This document shows, piece after piece, positions 48,110 through 55,951 of a stretch of DNA of 64,000 nt. Origin of the DNA: Microbacterium laevaniformans. GTDB taxonomy: Bacteria; Actinomycetota; Actinomycetes; Actinomycetales; Microbacteriaceae. Below the pieces are notes generated by a model. It saw only the letters and a program-made list of their open reading frames with translations. It had not been told where the DNA came from and did no database searches. The stretch covers positions 1,550,001-1,614,000 of the forward strand of contig NZ_JAFBCE010000001.1 of assembly GCF_016907555.1 (NCBI RefSeq), read 5' to 3'. Position 1 is the first letter of the stretch. The number at the start of each line of letters is the position of its first letter. Both the position numbers and the translations under genes were made by a program.

Positions 48110-48591
48110 GGCTCGACCCAATAGCGGGAGACCTTCTGCACCCCGGTCGCGGTGACCGGCACGCGCGCCGCCTGGTCGAGACCGAGCACCGGCGGGACGA
48201 GCGGCAACGGCACCTCTGCCGTCACCGTGACCGAGAGCATCGCGCCGGCCGCGGGGCACGGCCCGGGCGTGGCGCACTGCACCTGAACGTCGAGAGTCGA
48301 GCGGTCGATGCCGTATTCGGCGACGATGGCATCGACGACCCGCTGAGTGCGGGCATCGGCTGTCGCTCGGTCGGATGACGAGGCGATCGTGCGGGCGAGT
48401 TGCCGTGCAGCTGTTTCGGCTCCCAGCGCCTGGGATTGGATGCTGCCGAGCGCGACGATGAGGTAGACGATGGGCACGAGCAGGATGAGCCCGACGGTGA
48501 TGAACTCCAGGGATGCCGAGCCGCTGTCGTCTCCGAGCGTCGCGCCCCGAATCGCCCGCGGTGGGTCAGTCGAAAGTCTCACGCGGGGCAC
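48106..48591 (-). CDS. TadE-like pseudopilin
   Basis: A 161-residue TadE-family protein: the DDSGSASLEFITVGLILLVPIVYLIVAL segment contains the cleavage-type glycine followed by Glu at the +5-like position of the hydrophobic helix. The rest is extracytoplasmic with two cysteines (VQCATPGPC). The GTG start at 48591 lies 26 bases inside the previous tadE, indicating tight coupling. Part of the Tad (tight adherence/Flp pilus) machine. Confidence 0.87.
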   Translation of the reverse strand: MPRVRLSTDPPRAIRGATLGDDSGSASLEFITVGLILLVPIVYLIVALGSIQSQALGAETAARQLARTIASSSDRATADARTQRVVDAIVAEYGIDRSTLDVQVQCATPGPCPAAGAMLSVTVTAEVPLPLVPPVLGLDQAARVPVTATGVQKVSRYWVEP

Positions 48592-48955
48592 GGGCGCTCA
48601 CCTCCATCCCGGAGGGCACTCCGAGCAGTCCCACCAGCGGGAGCGTCGCCACCACGCGGACCTCCACCTCGGGTCCGCGCGCCGTGTCGGTGTCCGACGC
48701 GCTCACCCGCGCGCCGATGCCTTCACCCACAGCCGTCGCGATCAGTTGGGCCGTGCGCGCGGCGCCAGCGTCGGCATCCGTGTCGGCGAGAGCGCCGAAG
48801 TAGGCGCCTTCCACCGCCGCGTCGTGGACGACGTTGCGGATGTACACGGCGAGCGCCAGCTGCAGCACGCCGAGGGTCAAGAGAGTCAGAAGCGTTCCGA
48901 CGAGCACGAACTCGACGGTGCTCGAGCCGCGCTGATCGTGGCGGAGGCTCTCCAC
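48566..48955 (-). CDS. TadE-like pseudopilin
   Basis: A 129-residue TadE-family protein: HDQRGSSTVEFVLVGTLLTLLTLGVLQLALAVYIRNVVHDAAVEGA shows the RGSSTVEF processing site and the single N-terminal helix. Starts at GTG 48955, 14 bases after the putative pilin gene. A minor pseudopilin of the same locus. Confidence 0.88.
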   Translation of the reverse strand: MESLRHDQRGSSTVEFVLVGTLLTLLTLGVLQLALAVYIRNVVHDAAVEGAYFGALADTDADAGAARTAQLIATAVGEGIGARVSASDTDTARGPEVEVRVVATLPLVGLLGVPSGMEVSARAPRETFD

Positions 48956-48969
48956 GCCGGCTCCCGGAA

Positions 48970-49149
48970 TCAGAGACCGGAGACGCGGCTCAGCGCCTGC
49001 TCGAACAGCGCAGCCAACGCGGGGCCGGCGAGAGTCCAGATCGCGACGACGAGTCCGGCCGTCATCAATGTGACGAGCACCCAGCCCGGAACGTCACCCG
49101 TCTCATCGTCGACGAACTCGCGCAGTGCGGATCGGTGTGAACTGTCCAT
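48970..49149 (-). CDS. Small Flp-pilin-like membrane protein (59 aa)
   Basis: A 59-residue protein from ATG 49149, short enough to be missed by length filters. The acidic, hydrophilic N-terminus (EFVDDETGDVPG, residues 11-22) leads into one hydrophobic segment WVLVTLMTAGLVVAIWTLAG (about 23-42) and a short tail. Size, position between tadC and tadE and single helix fit a Flp/Tad pilin or pilin-associated peptide. It lacks the usual Glu at +5 after the glycine, so canonical prepilin processing is uncertain. No prepilin peptidase gene is in the window. Confidence 0.65.
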   Translation of the reverse strand: MDSSHRSALREFVDDETGDVPGWVLVTLMTAGLVVAIWTLAGPALAALFEQALSRVSGL

Positions 49150-49187
49150 GCGTCGAGTCTGATCGGATGAGATTTCGCACGCGGGAG

Positions 49188-49196
49188 TTATCCACA
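49188..49196 (+). promoter_or_regulatory. Perfect DnaA box upstream of the pilin-like gene
   Basis: TTATCCACA, the consensus high-affinity DnaA box, lies in the 108-base gap between tadC and the 59-aa pilin-like gene, 39 bases upstream of that gene's start. Confidence 0.5.
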
Positions 49197-49257
49197 GCAG
49201 CGGGAACGAGACGCGAGGTATCGCGCTACGCGACGACGACTGGCGCGGCTCAGCCTG

Positions 49258-50184
49258 TCAGCCGACACCGAGGCGCAGCATGACGATGCCGGGGAAGATC
49301 GCGAAGAGAACCGACAGGGGCAGAATCAAGAACACGAGCGGCAGAAGCATCAAGATCTCCTTGCGCCCGGCCAGCTCCAGCAGCCCCCGCTTGGCGTCCT
49401 CTCGCGCGTCGACGGCCTGCTCCTGCAGAACATGCGCGAGGGGCGCTCCACGGTCCATCGCCGCCACCAGATGCTCGATTGCTCGCGCGAGTGCCGGCAC
49501 GTCGAGGTTCCTCGACACCGAGAGCAGCGCATCCGGCAGGCTCGAGCCGGTGCCGCTCGCCAGCACGGCCGCGCGGAGCTCACCGGTCAGAACGCCGGAG
49601 CTGACCTCGCCCACGCGACGCAGCGCGTCACGCAAACCTTCCCCGGCAGCCAGGCACAGCGAAAGGAACTCCAGCACGGTCGGAAGCTCCTCCTCGACGC
49701 GCGCGATCCGCTGGCGCGCCGCTCTCGTCAGGCGGTAGTCGCAGCCGAGAACTCCGGCCGCGGCGAACAGCGGAGGCAGCACGGCGAGCGTCGGCCCGCC
49801 ACGCCCGAGAAGGGTCAGTGCGACGACGAGAAGTCCACCCGCTCCGAGCCCACCCACAGCCCATCCGAGCTGCCTGGCACGAAAGGTCACGACCTCCTGA
49901 CGCCACCCCGCCTGACGCAGGCGACGCGCGACACTTCCTCCTCCTCCGAGTGCCACCCAGGAGGAGGCCAGGCGGTCCCGCAGAAGCCGCCACGACGACG
50001 TCACCGCCGCGGGCGGGAGCGGAGTGATGCCGAGCGGATCGGCGATGTCGCGCAGATACGGCGCGACGCGACGCGAGAGCGAGACCGCCGCCCACCGCGG
50101 AAGCCGGCCGATGGCCAGCACAAGCCCCGCTCCCAGCGCGATACCGAGGACGACGGCGGATGCGGCGAGGCTGACGATGCTCAC
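49258..50184 (-). CDS. tadC: Tad/type II secretion platform protein (TadC-like)
   Basis: A 308-residue T2SSF-family inner-membrane platform protein. The central cytoplasmic T2SSF domain (EEELPTVLEFLSLCLAAGEGLRDALRRV, near residues 155-182) and DRGAPLAHVLQEQAVDAREDAKR are flanked by membrane segments (about 7-27, 105-140, 275-305). Coupled by GTGA overlap to tadB. Confidence 0.88.
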   Translation of the reverse strand: MSIVSLAASAVVLGIALGAGLVLAIGRLPRWAAVSLSRRVAPYLRDIADPLGITPLPPAAVTSSWRLLRDRLASSWVALGGGGSVARRLRQAGWRQEVVTFRARQLGWAVGGLGAGGLLVVALTLLGRGGPTLAVLPPLFAAAGVLGCDYRLTRAARQRIARVEEELPTVLEFLSLCLAAGEGLRDALRRVGEVSSGVLTGELRAAVLASGTGSSLPDALLSVSRNLDVPALARAIEHLVAAMDRGAPLAHVLQEQAVDAREDAKRGLLELAGRKEILMLLPLVFLILPLSVLFAIFPGIVMLRLGVG

Positions 50185-51038
50185 GCGAACCACCGCCGCG
50201 GTTCCGGCAAGCGACCGATGCGAATGGTGAGGCGGTACGCGCCGACTGAGACGACCGCACCGACGAGGATCACCGCGACGCCGGCAGGGCTCGCGTACGC
50301 GCTGGCACCCTCGGGGCGAAGTGCCAGCAGGCCGAGAACGATCCACGGCGCCACGACCCCGACGATCGCCGCTCCGCGCACCCAGGACTGTCTCGCCTCG
50401 ACTTCGGCGCGAAGGGTGGCGTCGGCACGCACGGATGCCGAGAGCGCGCGGAGCACGGCGGTCAGCTCGGTTCCGCCGACCTGCCGCGCCATCCGGAGAG
50501 TCTCGATGATGCGGTCGGCCACCGGATCGGCGAGGGCTGCCTTGAGGCGCAGGGCGCTGGAGTCGAAGTGTCCGGACGCCGCCATGTCGAAGTGGAAGCG
50601 CTCGAACGCAGCTCGCAGCGGAGGCGGACCACTCGTCGCGAGAGCCGCCACGGCATCCGGAAGCGACACACCCGCACGGGCGGAGGAGATCAAGAGGTCG
50701 CACACGTCGGACCACAACGCGCGGCGCGACCTCCGAAGCCGCCGCGCACGCCCGCGGAGCCAGGCGAACGGCGCTGCCGCCCCGGCCAGCGCCGCGACCA
50801 CCGCCACCGCGCCGAGTCCGGTCACCAGCCAGCTGATGGCGCAGAACAGTGCGCAGAGGACGACGGCGATCAACACCGGACGCATGGTGGAGGCGTGTGC
50901 GAAGCCGGCCTCATCGAGCATCCGCGACACACGTCCGTCTCGGCGCGGTGCCTCGCGGCGCTCGTTCGCCGGCCACAGCCAGGGCGACAAGACGAGGAGG
51001 ATGCCGGCCGCAAGCGCCGCGCCCCAGACGACCGTCAT
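50181..51038 (-). CDS. tadB: Tad/type II secretion platform protein (TadB-like)
   Basis: A 285-residue T2SSF-family platform protein, paired with TadC. Membrane segments lie near residues 5-22, 52-95 and 225-275; the cytoplasmic T2SSF part reads DVCDLLISSARAGVSLPDAVAALA. Its ATG (51038) overlaps the tadA stop by four bases. Confidence 0.88.
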   Translation of the reverse strand: MTVVWGAALAAGILLVLSPWLWPANERREAPRRDGRVSRMLDEAGFAHASTMRPVLIAVVLCALFCAISWLVTGLGAVAVVAALAGAAAPFAWLRGRARRLRRSRRALWSDVCDLLISSARAGVSLPDAVAALATSGPPPLRAAFERFHFDMAASGHFDSSALRLKAALADPVADRIIETLRMARQVGGTELTAVLRALSASVRADATLRAEVEARQSWVRGAAIVGVVAPWIVLGLLALRPEGASAYASPAGVAVILVGAVVSVGAYRLTIRIGRLPEPRRWFA

Positions 51039-52225
51039 GAGCGGCCCCGTCGGTAGACCACGCGGGTGTCGATGACGCCCTCATGAATGCGTCCGGTCGT
51101 CTCGATCACTTCCTCGATGAACCGTTCGCCGCTCGGCCCGCGACGGCAGTGCACGACAAGGTGGACGCCGGTCGCAATTGCAGGCTGGACGAAGGCGGCG
51201 TCGATGTTCCGTCCGGCCAGCAACGGCAGAGTGGCGAGCCGCGATAGCGCATCGTCGGCGCTGTTGGCATGGATCGTCGCCGCGCCGGGAACGCCGGTGT
51301 GCAGGGCGAGGAGGAGATCGAGCGCCTCCGCGTCACGGACCTCCCCGACGATCAGGCGATCGGGGCGCATGCGCAGCGCCTCCTTCACGAGGCGACGCAG
51401 ACTGACCGCGCCCGTCCCCTCCAGACTCGGCTGGCGCCCCTGCAGAGCGACGACGTCGGGGGCGGTGACGGCGAGCTCGAAGGTCTCCTCAACCGTGATG
51501 ATCCTCTGCTCTGGTCGGCAGGCGCCGATGAGGGCCGCCAGCATCGTCGTCTTGCCCGCGTGCGTGGCTCCGGACACCAGGACGTTTCGCCCCTCCACCA
51601 TGGCGTCGCGCAGCATGTCAGCGACGTGCGCGGGCAGCGATCCTGCGCCGACGAGGTCGTCCAGGCTCCGCCGCGCGGGCAGGAACTTGCGGATGTTGAC
51701 GGCGAGGTGTGAGCGCGTGATGTCGGGGATGACGACGTGAAGTCGACTTCCGTCCGGAAGAGACGCGTCCACGAACGGTTGGCTGAGATCGACCCGCCGC
51801 CCGGTGGCGTGCAGCATCTTCTCGACGAGATCGCGTACCGCTTCATCGCTGATGCTCATCAGAACGCGTTCGCTGCGCCCCGCGCGCGCCGCGAAGACCG
51901 CGCCAGGACCATTGATCCAGATCTCCTCGACCTCGGGGTCGTCCAGCAGCGCCTGCAACGGGCCATAGCCCGTCACCCGGGCGAGCACGTCGCGGACAGC
52001 GGCGGCCTCGTCGTCGACGAACTCGAGACCCCGAGCGAGGGCGTAGTCGTTGTGACGGCGCACCTCCGACACGGCCACCTGATGGACGCGATCAGGATGC
52101 CGGAGCGGGTCGGACTCGTCCTCACGAAGTCGGTCCCGCACCCGTTCGGCGATGGCCTGGACGACGGCCATTGACGCGCGCGCTGACGCGAGCGGCGCGT
52201 CAGGCGTGTACGTGGTGGGGCTCAC
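51035..52225 (-). CDS. tadA: Tad secretion ATPase (CpaF/TadA)
   Basis: A 396-residue hexameric traffic ATPase powering pilus assembly. VTGYGPLQALLDDPEVEEIWINGPG is the N-terminal CpaF signature. Walker A is GATHAGKT (residues 219-226), the Asp box IITVEETFEL, Walker B LRMRPDRLIVGEVRDAEALDLL, and the His box TIHANSADDAL. GTG 52225 gives an N-terminus of normal length. No tadZ, rcpC/cpaB or prepilin peptidase is encoded upstream, since the next gene diverges, so the locus is compact. Confidence 0.93.
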   Translation of the reverse strand: MSPTTYTPDAPLASARASMAVVQAIAERVRDRLREDESDPLRHPDRVHQVAVSEVRRHNDYALARGLEFVDDEAAAVRDVLARVTGYGPLQALLDDPEVEEIWINGPGAVFAARAGRSERVLMSISDEAVRDLVEKMLHATGRRVDLSQPFVDASLPDGSRLHVVIPDITRSHLAVNIRKFLPARRSLDDLVGAGSLPAHVADMLRDAMVEGRNVLVSGATHAGKTTMLAALIGACRPEQRIITVEETFELAVTAPDVVALQGRQPSLEGTGAVSLRRLVKEALRMRPDRLIVGEVRDAEALDLLLALHTGVPGAATIHANSADDALSRLATLPLLAGRNIDAAFVQPAIATGVHLVVHCRRGPSGERFIEEVIETTGRIHEGVIDTRVVYRRGRS

Positions 52226-52263
52226 CCCGGCATCCTGGCATCGCGCCTCAGCAGCGGCAGCGA

Positions 52264-52272
52264 TTATCCACA
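52264..52272 (+). promoter_or_regulatory. Perfect DnaA box upstream of tadA
   Basis: TTATCCACA lies 39 bases upstream of the tadA start, in the divergent gap with the FNT channel gene. It is the same 9-mer as at 49188. Confidence 0.5.
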
Positions 52273-52306
52273 GCCCATCCATCCCATGTGGTCCGACCAC
52301 TCTTCG

Positions 52307-52312
52307 TAGACT
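52307..52312 (+). promoter_or_regulatory. -10 element of a likely leaderless FNT promoter
   Basis: TAGACT, six bases before the GTG at 52319, implies a transcript beginning at the start codon. No Shine-Dalgarno is present, which supports leaderless translation. Confidence 0.5.
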
Positions 52313-52318
52313 CACACC

Positions 52319-53146
52319 GTGCTCACGATTCCCGAGACTCTGCAGGTGCAGGCCGACGCCGCGGTCCACAAGTCCGAGGGAGTGCGCTCCCCCGGCCGCT
52401 TCGCCGTCTCCGGCATGCTCGCCGGTGCGTATATCGGCATCGGCGTCGTGCTGATGGTCGCGACCGCCGGGCCGCTCCTGGCCGCCGGAGACGGGCTCGC
52501 GAAGCTCGTGTCGGGACTCGTCTTCGGCGTCGCCCTCACGCTCGTCGTCTTCGCCGGCGCCGACCTGCTCACGAGCGCGATGATGATCCTCCCCCAGGGG
52601 GCGCTCATGGGCGCGGTGGGCTGGTGGCGTGCGATCGGCACAATGCTCGCGACCTTCGTCGCCAACCTCGTCGGTGCCCTCATCTTCGCCGGGCTGATCG
52701 TGGCCTCGGGCGTGCTGCACGCCAACGCTCCCGCCGGCAAGATGCTCGCCGACATGCTCGCCGCCAAGGCGGAAGAAGCACCGCTGCAGCTGTTCGTCCG
52801 CGGCATCCTCTGCAACGTCCTCGTGTGCCTCGCGATCTGGATGTGCGCGCGCGTGCGCTCCGACGTGGCCAAGATCCTGCTGATCTTCGCCGCGATCCTC
52901 GCCTTCATCAGCTCGGGCTTCGAGCACGTCGTGGCGAACATGACCACCTACGGTATCGGCCTGTTCAGCGGCGACCCCCACTTCACGTGGGGCCTGTTCG
53001 CGAACAACATGCTGTGGGTGGGGCTCGGCAACCTCGTCGGCGGCGGCATCGTCGTCGGACTCGGCTACTGGATCGTGGGCGGTCGCCCCCGCGTGGCGGC
53101 CCTCACTGCCACCCACGCCCCCGAAACGGCCGACGCCGCCGGATAG
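52319..53146 (+). CDS. Formate/nitrite transporter family channel
   Basis: A 275-residue FNT-family pentameric channel for small monovalent anions (formate, nitrite, hydrosulfide, lactate). Six TM helices can be traced. FAGADLLTSAMMILPQG is the family signature, the second is GILCNVLVCLAIWM, and the histidine of SSGFEHVVANMTT lies in the pore. GTG 52319 is placed directly after a -10 element. No formate or nitrite metabolism genes flank it, so the anion is open. Confidence 0.93.
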   Translation: MLTIPETLQVQADAAVHKSEGVRSPGRFAVSGMLAGAYIGIGVVLMVATAGPLLAAGDGLAKLVSGLVFGVALTLVVFAGADLLTSAMMILPQGALMGAVGWWRAIGTMLATFVANLVGALIFAGLIVASGVLHANAPAGKMLADMLAAKAEEAPLQLFVRGILCNVLVCLAIWMCARVRSDVAKILLIFAAILAFISSGFEHVVANMTTYGIGLFSGDPHFTWGLFANNMLWVGLGNLVGGGIVVGLGYWIVGGRPRVAALTATHAPETADAAG

Positions 53147-53158
53147 ACTGACTCCCGC

Positions 53159-53240
53159 GCGGAAGTGGTGAAATCGGCAGACACGCAGGATTTAGGTTCC
53201 TGTGCCTTCGGGCGTGTGGGTTCAAGTCCCACCTTCCGCA
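53159..53240 (+). tRNA. tRNA-Leu (TAG)
   Basis: An 82-base tRNA with a long variable arm. The acceptor GCGGAAG pairs with CTTCCGC; the anticodon stem CAGGA/TCCTG holds loop TTTAGGT with anticodon TAG; the T-arm reads GGGTTCAAGTCCC. The discriminator is A; CCA is not encoded. A TAGACT -10 (53144-53149), overlapping the FNT stop codon, lies nine bases upstream. Confidence 0.97.
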
Positions 53241-53275
53241 CAGAAGCATGGACGGAGGGGCGCACCGACGCCCGA

Positions 53276-53968
53276 TCAGAGCGCGGTGTAGCCGTAAAGG
53301 TCGCTTTGGCGTTCATTGATCCAGATCGGCTCGCCGCCCTCCGGTCGCGGGATCAGAAGCGTCCGCCCATACGACTCGTCCACGACGTGCGCGTCCACTC
53401 CCTCCGCGCGCACCCGCGCGGCCAGCTCGTCCACATCACCCTCGTACTCGAACGACACCTGCGCCGCAGGCACATCGCCGTCGTGCACGGCCGCAAGCCC
53501 GGCATCCGCCACGAGCTGCACCCACCGGCCGCTGTCGCTGCGCACCTCGGCGCGCAGTCCCAGACGCTCCAGCACGGATGCTGCGGCATCCACATGCGCA
53601 CTCACCCAGAGGCCGAGCGCGCGCAAGCCCTGCGTTCCGCGCCGCTCCCCCGGGGCGAGCTCGAGCACCACGAGCTCGAGCTCGCCGGCGATCGCGACGC
53701 CCGATGCACCGTTGTCCGCGACGAAGCGCCGGGCCGGATCACCGAAGGCGTTGGCCGCGGCATCCAGGTCGTCGGACTCGAAGCCCAACGCGGCGAGGCC
53801 GTCCAGCGGGTCACCCGGCTCCACGCGGTGCAGCGCGACGCGCCCGTCTCCCGCCGCGTAGACCGACCAGTCCGCCTCCTCCACGAGAGCGACCAGCCCC
53901 AGCGCCGCGAACAGGCGCCGGTATCCGGCAACGTCGGAGGTGTACTGCACGGGACGACTGACGATCAT
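53276..53968 (-). CDS. VOC (glyoxalase/bleomycin-resistance fold) protein
   Basis: A 230-residue protein with two tandem VOC modules (residues about 1-100 and 118-222). The second ends in the common [24 protein letters not shown]. Metal-ligand Glu/His positions are not all conserved, so it may bind rather than transform a ligand. It overlaps the stop of a ribbon-helix-helix gene as ATGA, so the pair is co-expressed. Function unknown. Confidence 0.85.
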   Translation of the reverse strand: MIVSRPVQYTSDVAGYRRLFAALGLVALVEEADWSVYAAGDGRVALHRVEPGDPLDGLAALGFESDDLDAAANAFGDPARRFVADNGASGVAIAGELELVVLELAPGERRGTQGLRALGLWVSAHVDAAASVLERLGLRAEVRSDSGRWVQLVADAGLAAVHDGDVPAAQVSFEYEGDVDELAARVRAEGVDAHVVDESYGRTLLIPRPEGGEPIWINERQSDLYGYTAL

Positions 53969-54156
53969 GAGAGATCTCCCTTCTGACGGGTCGAGGATGG
54001 AGTGTCGAGAGAGGCCTGCAGCACCCGCTCGACGAAGCTGCTGAGACTCAGCCCTTCATCGATTGCCCGGTGTTTGACCTGCGTGATGAGCGCACGCGGG
54101 AGATAGACGTTGAACTGCGCCTTGTCGGCGCGACCGGCGATGGGGTCGAGGGGCAT
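53965..54156 (-). CDS. Ribbon-helix-helix (CopG/Arc-type) protein
   Basis: A 63-residue DNA-binding protein: [34 protein letters not shown] gives the beta-strand then two helices with the G-S-S turn typical of RHH repressors. ATG 54156; upstream of it lies a GCTAG/CTAGC palindrome, the sort of short site such dimers bind. Coupled to the VOC gene. It resembles an antitoxin in size, but the partner is not toxin-like. Confidence 0.85.
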   Translation of the reverse strand: MPLDPIAGRADKAQFNVYLPRALITQVKHRAIDEGLSLSSFVERVLQASLDTPSSTRQKGDLS

Positions 54157-54164
54157 GACAGCAT

Positions 54165-54178
54165 GCTAGCAATCTAGC
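54165..54178. promoter_or_regulatory. Candidate RHH operator
   Basis: GCTAG-CAAT-CTAGC, a perfect 5+4+5 palindrome, begins nine bases upstream of the ribbon-helix-helix start, adjoining a GCATGC palindrome (54161-54166). Confidence 0.5.
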
Positions 54179-54316
54179 TGGGACCGCTCAACGATTCGCG
54201 CCTGGATTGATCAGCCGATTCACCGCAATCACTCGGGAACCGCCCCGGTAGACTGACCGCGACCGCTCACCTCTCGGAGCGGGCCCCTCCACCGCCGATC
54301 TACCGACGGGAACTCT

Positions 54317-55042
54317 GTGCACGCTCTCGCCCTCATCCCCTGGCTCGATCCTGCGGCCATCATCCAGAACGCGGGCCCGTGGGCCCTGCTGGTGGTCTGC
54401 TTCATCGTCTTCGCCGAGACGGGTCTCCTCGTCGGCTTCCTGCTGCCGGGCGACACCCTGCTCGTCATCTCGGGCCTGCTGTCGCACGCCACCGCGACCA
54501 CGCCGCACGGCATCTTCGGCATCAGCGTGTGGTGGGTGGCATTGCTCATCGGCCTCGCGGCCTTCATCGGCGGTGAGGTCGGGTACTTCATCGGGCACAA
54601 GGGCGGACCCGCCGTCTTCGAGCGCAAGGAATCCGGCTTGTTCAGCCGCAAGAACGTGGAGCGCACCAACGCGTTCTTCGAGCGGTACGGCGGCCTGACC
54701 GTCATCCTCGCCCGCTTCGTGCCGATCGTCCGCACCTTCGCCCCGGTGGCCGCCGGCGTCGGTCACATGCCGTGGCGCAAGTACTCGCTGTACAACCTGA
54801 TCGGCGCCATCCTCTGGGGCTTCGGCCTGACGATGTTCGGGTACCTGATCGGCTTCATCCCGCCGGTGGCCACCTTCGTCGAGCACTACATCGACCTGAT
54901 CCTTCTCGCGGCTGTTGGCGGCACCGCACTGGTGACCGTCTGGCACTACTTCTCCGAGCGCCGCAAGGTGAAGAACGAGCAGCAGTCCGGTACGCCGGCC
55001 GAGACGGTCGAGCCCCTCGAAGACGGCACTCCCGCGGCCTGA
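54317..55042 (+). CDS. DedA family membrane protein
   Basis: A 241-residue DedA/VTT-domain protein. IVFAETGLLVGFLLPGDTLLVISGLL, GGEVGYFIGHKGG, ERYGGLTVILARFVPIVRTFAPVAAGVGHM and YNLIGAILWGFGLTMFGYLIG follow the family order with the conserved arginine and glycines. DedA proteins act in membrane lipid (undecaprenyl-phosphate) flipping and membrane homeostasis. A TAGACT -10 (54249-54254) implies a 5' leader of about 55 bases before the GTG start. Confidence 0.92.
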   Translation: MHALALIPWLDPAAIIQNAGPWALLVVCFIVFAETGLLVGFLLPGDTLLVISGLLSHATATTPHGIFGISVWWVALLIGLAAFIGGEVGYFIGHKGGPAVFERKESGLFSRKNVERTNAFFERYGGLTVILARFVPIVRTFAPVAAGVGHMPWRKYSLYNLIGAILWGFGLTMFGYLIGFIPPVATFVEHYIDLILLAAVGGTALVTVWHYFSERRKVKNEQQSGTPAETVEPLEDGTPAA

Positions 55043-55043
55043 C

Positions 55044-55892
55044 TCAGGATGCTTTGGTGGCCCTGCCCTTCTTGGGCGGGGCCACCTCGTCGTTGCCGGC
55101 ACGCGCCGCGCGACTGCGCTCGACGCTGGCCTTCAGCGCCGCCATCAGGTCGATGACCTCACCCCCGGCATCCCTCTCGCCCTTCTCGCCGAAGGTCTCG
55201 GACGTGTCGAGGGCATCGCCCTTCTCCAGCTTGGCGTCGATGAGGGTGCGCAGCTCCTGCTGGTACTCGTCGACGAACTGGTCGGGATCGAAGTCGGCCG
55301 AGAAGCTCTCCACGAGGGATGCCGACAGCTCCAGTTCCTTGTCGGAGATCTTCACCGGCTCGTCGAGAGCGGCAAAGGTCGCCTCGCGTACTTCGTCGGC
55401 CCACAGCAGCGTCTGCAGGACGAGCACATCGCCGCGCACGCGCAGGGCGGCCAGTCTCGTCTTCTGCCGCAGTGAGAAACGCACGACGGCCGTCCGATCG
55501 GTGCGTTCCAGGGTCTTGCGCAGCAGCACGTACGCCTTGGGCGACGACGAGTCGGGCTCGAGATAGTACGGCCGGTCGAGCGTCAGCAGATCGATCTGGT
55601 CGCTGGGGACGAACTCGACCACCTCGATCTCGCGGCTGCGCTCCGACGGCAGTGCGGCGAGGTCCTCCGCCGTGAGCACCACGGTGCGCTCGCCATCGTC
55701 GTATGCCTTGTCGATGTCGGCGTAGGGCACGACCTCGCCGTCGAGCTCGCAGATGCGCTGATACCGGATACGCCCGCCGTCGGCCGCGTGCACCTGGTGC
55801 AGCGGCACGTCGTGGTCCTCGATCGCCGAGTACACCTTCACCGGCACGTTGACGAGGCCGAACGTCAACGCGCCCTTCCAGATCGCTCTCAT
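55044..55892 (-). CDS. ku: Non-homologous end-joining protein Ku
   Basis: A 282-residue bacterial Ku homodimer subunit that binds DNA ends and recruits LigD. MRAIWKGALTFGLVNVPVKVYSA, the HQVHAADGGRIRYQRIC segment and the ring-forming LLWADEVRE region are standard. The C-terminal tail (about 245-282) is basic and ends PPKKGRATKAS, as in Ku proteins that help LigD. Divergent from ligD with a 59-base gap; the stop is one base from the dedA stop. Confidence 0.96.
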   Translation of the reverse strand: MRAIWKGALTFGLVNVPVKVYSAIEDHDVPLHQVHAADGGRIRYQRICELDGEVVPYADIDKAYDDGERTVVLTAEDLAALPSERSREIEVVEFVPSDQIDLLTLDRPYYLEPDSSSPKAYVLLRKTLERTDRTAVVRFSLRQKTRLAALRVRGDVLVLQTLLWADEVREATFAALDEPVKISDKELELSASLVESFSADFDPDQFVDEYQQELRTLIDAKLEKGDALDTSETFGEKGERDAGGEVIDLMAALKASVERSRAARAGNDEVAPPKKGRATKAS

Positions 55893-55951
55893 GGGGCCAT
55901 CCAACCGGCTCGCGGCGGCCGACGCCAGGGGCTGGACGCTAGCCTGGCGCC

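Noticed and set aside
53965..54156. Toxin-antitoxin system formed by the ribbon-helix-helix gene and its neighbour
   Set aside because: The neighbour is a two-module VOC protein without nuclease, PIN or RelE-type features.
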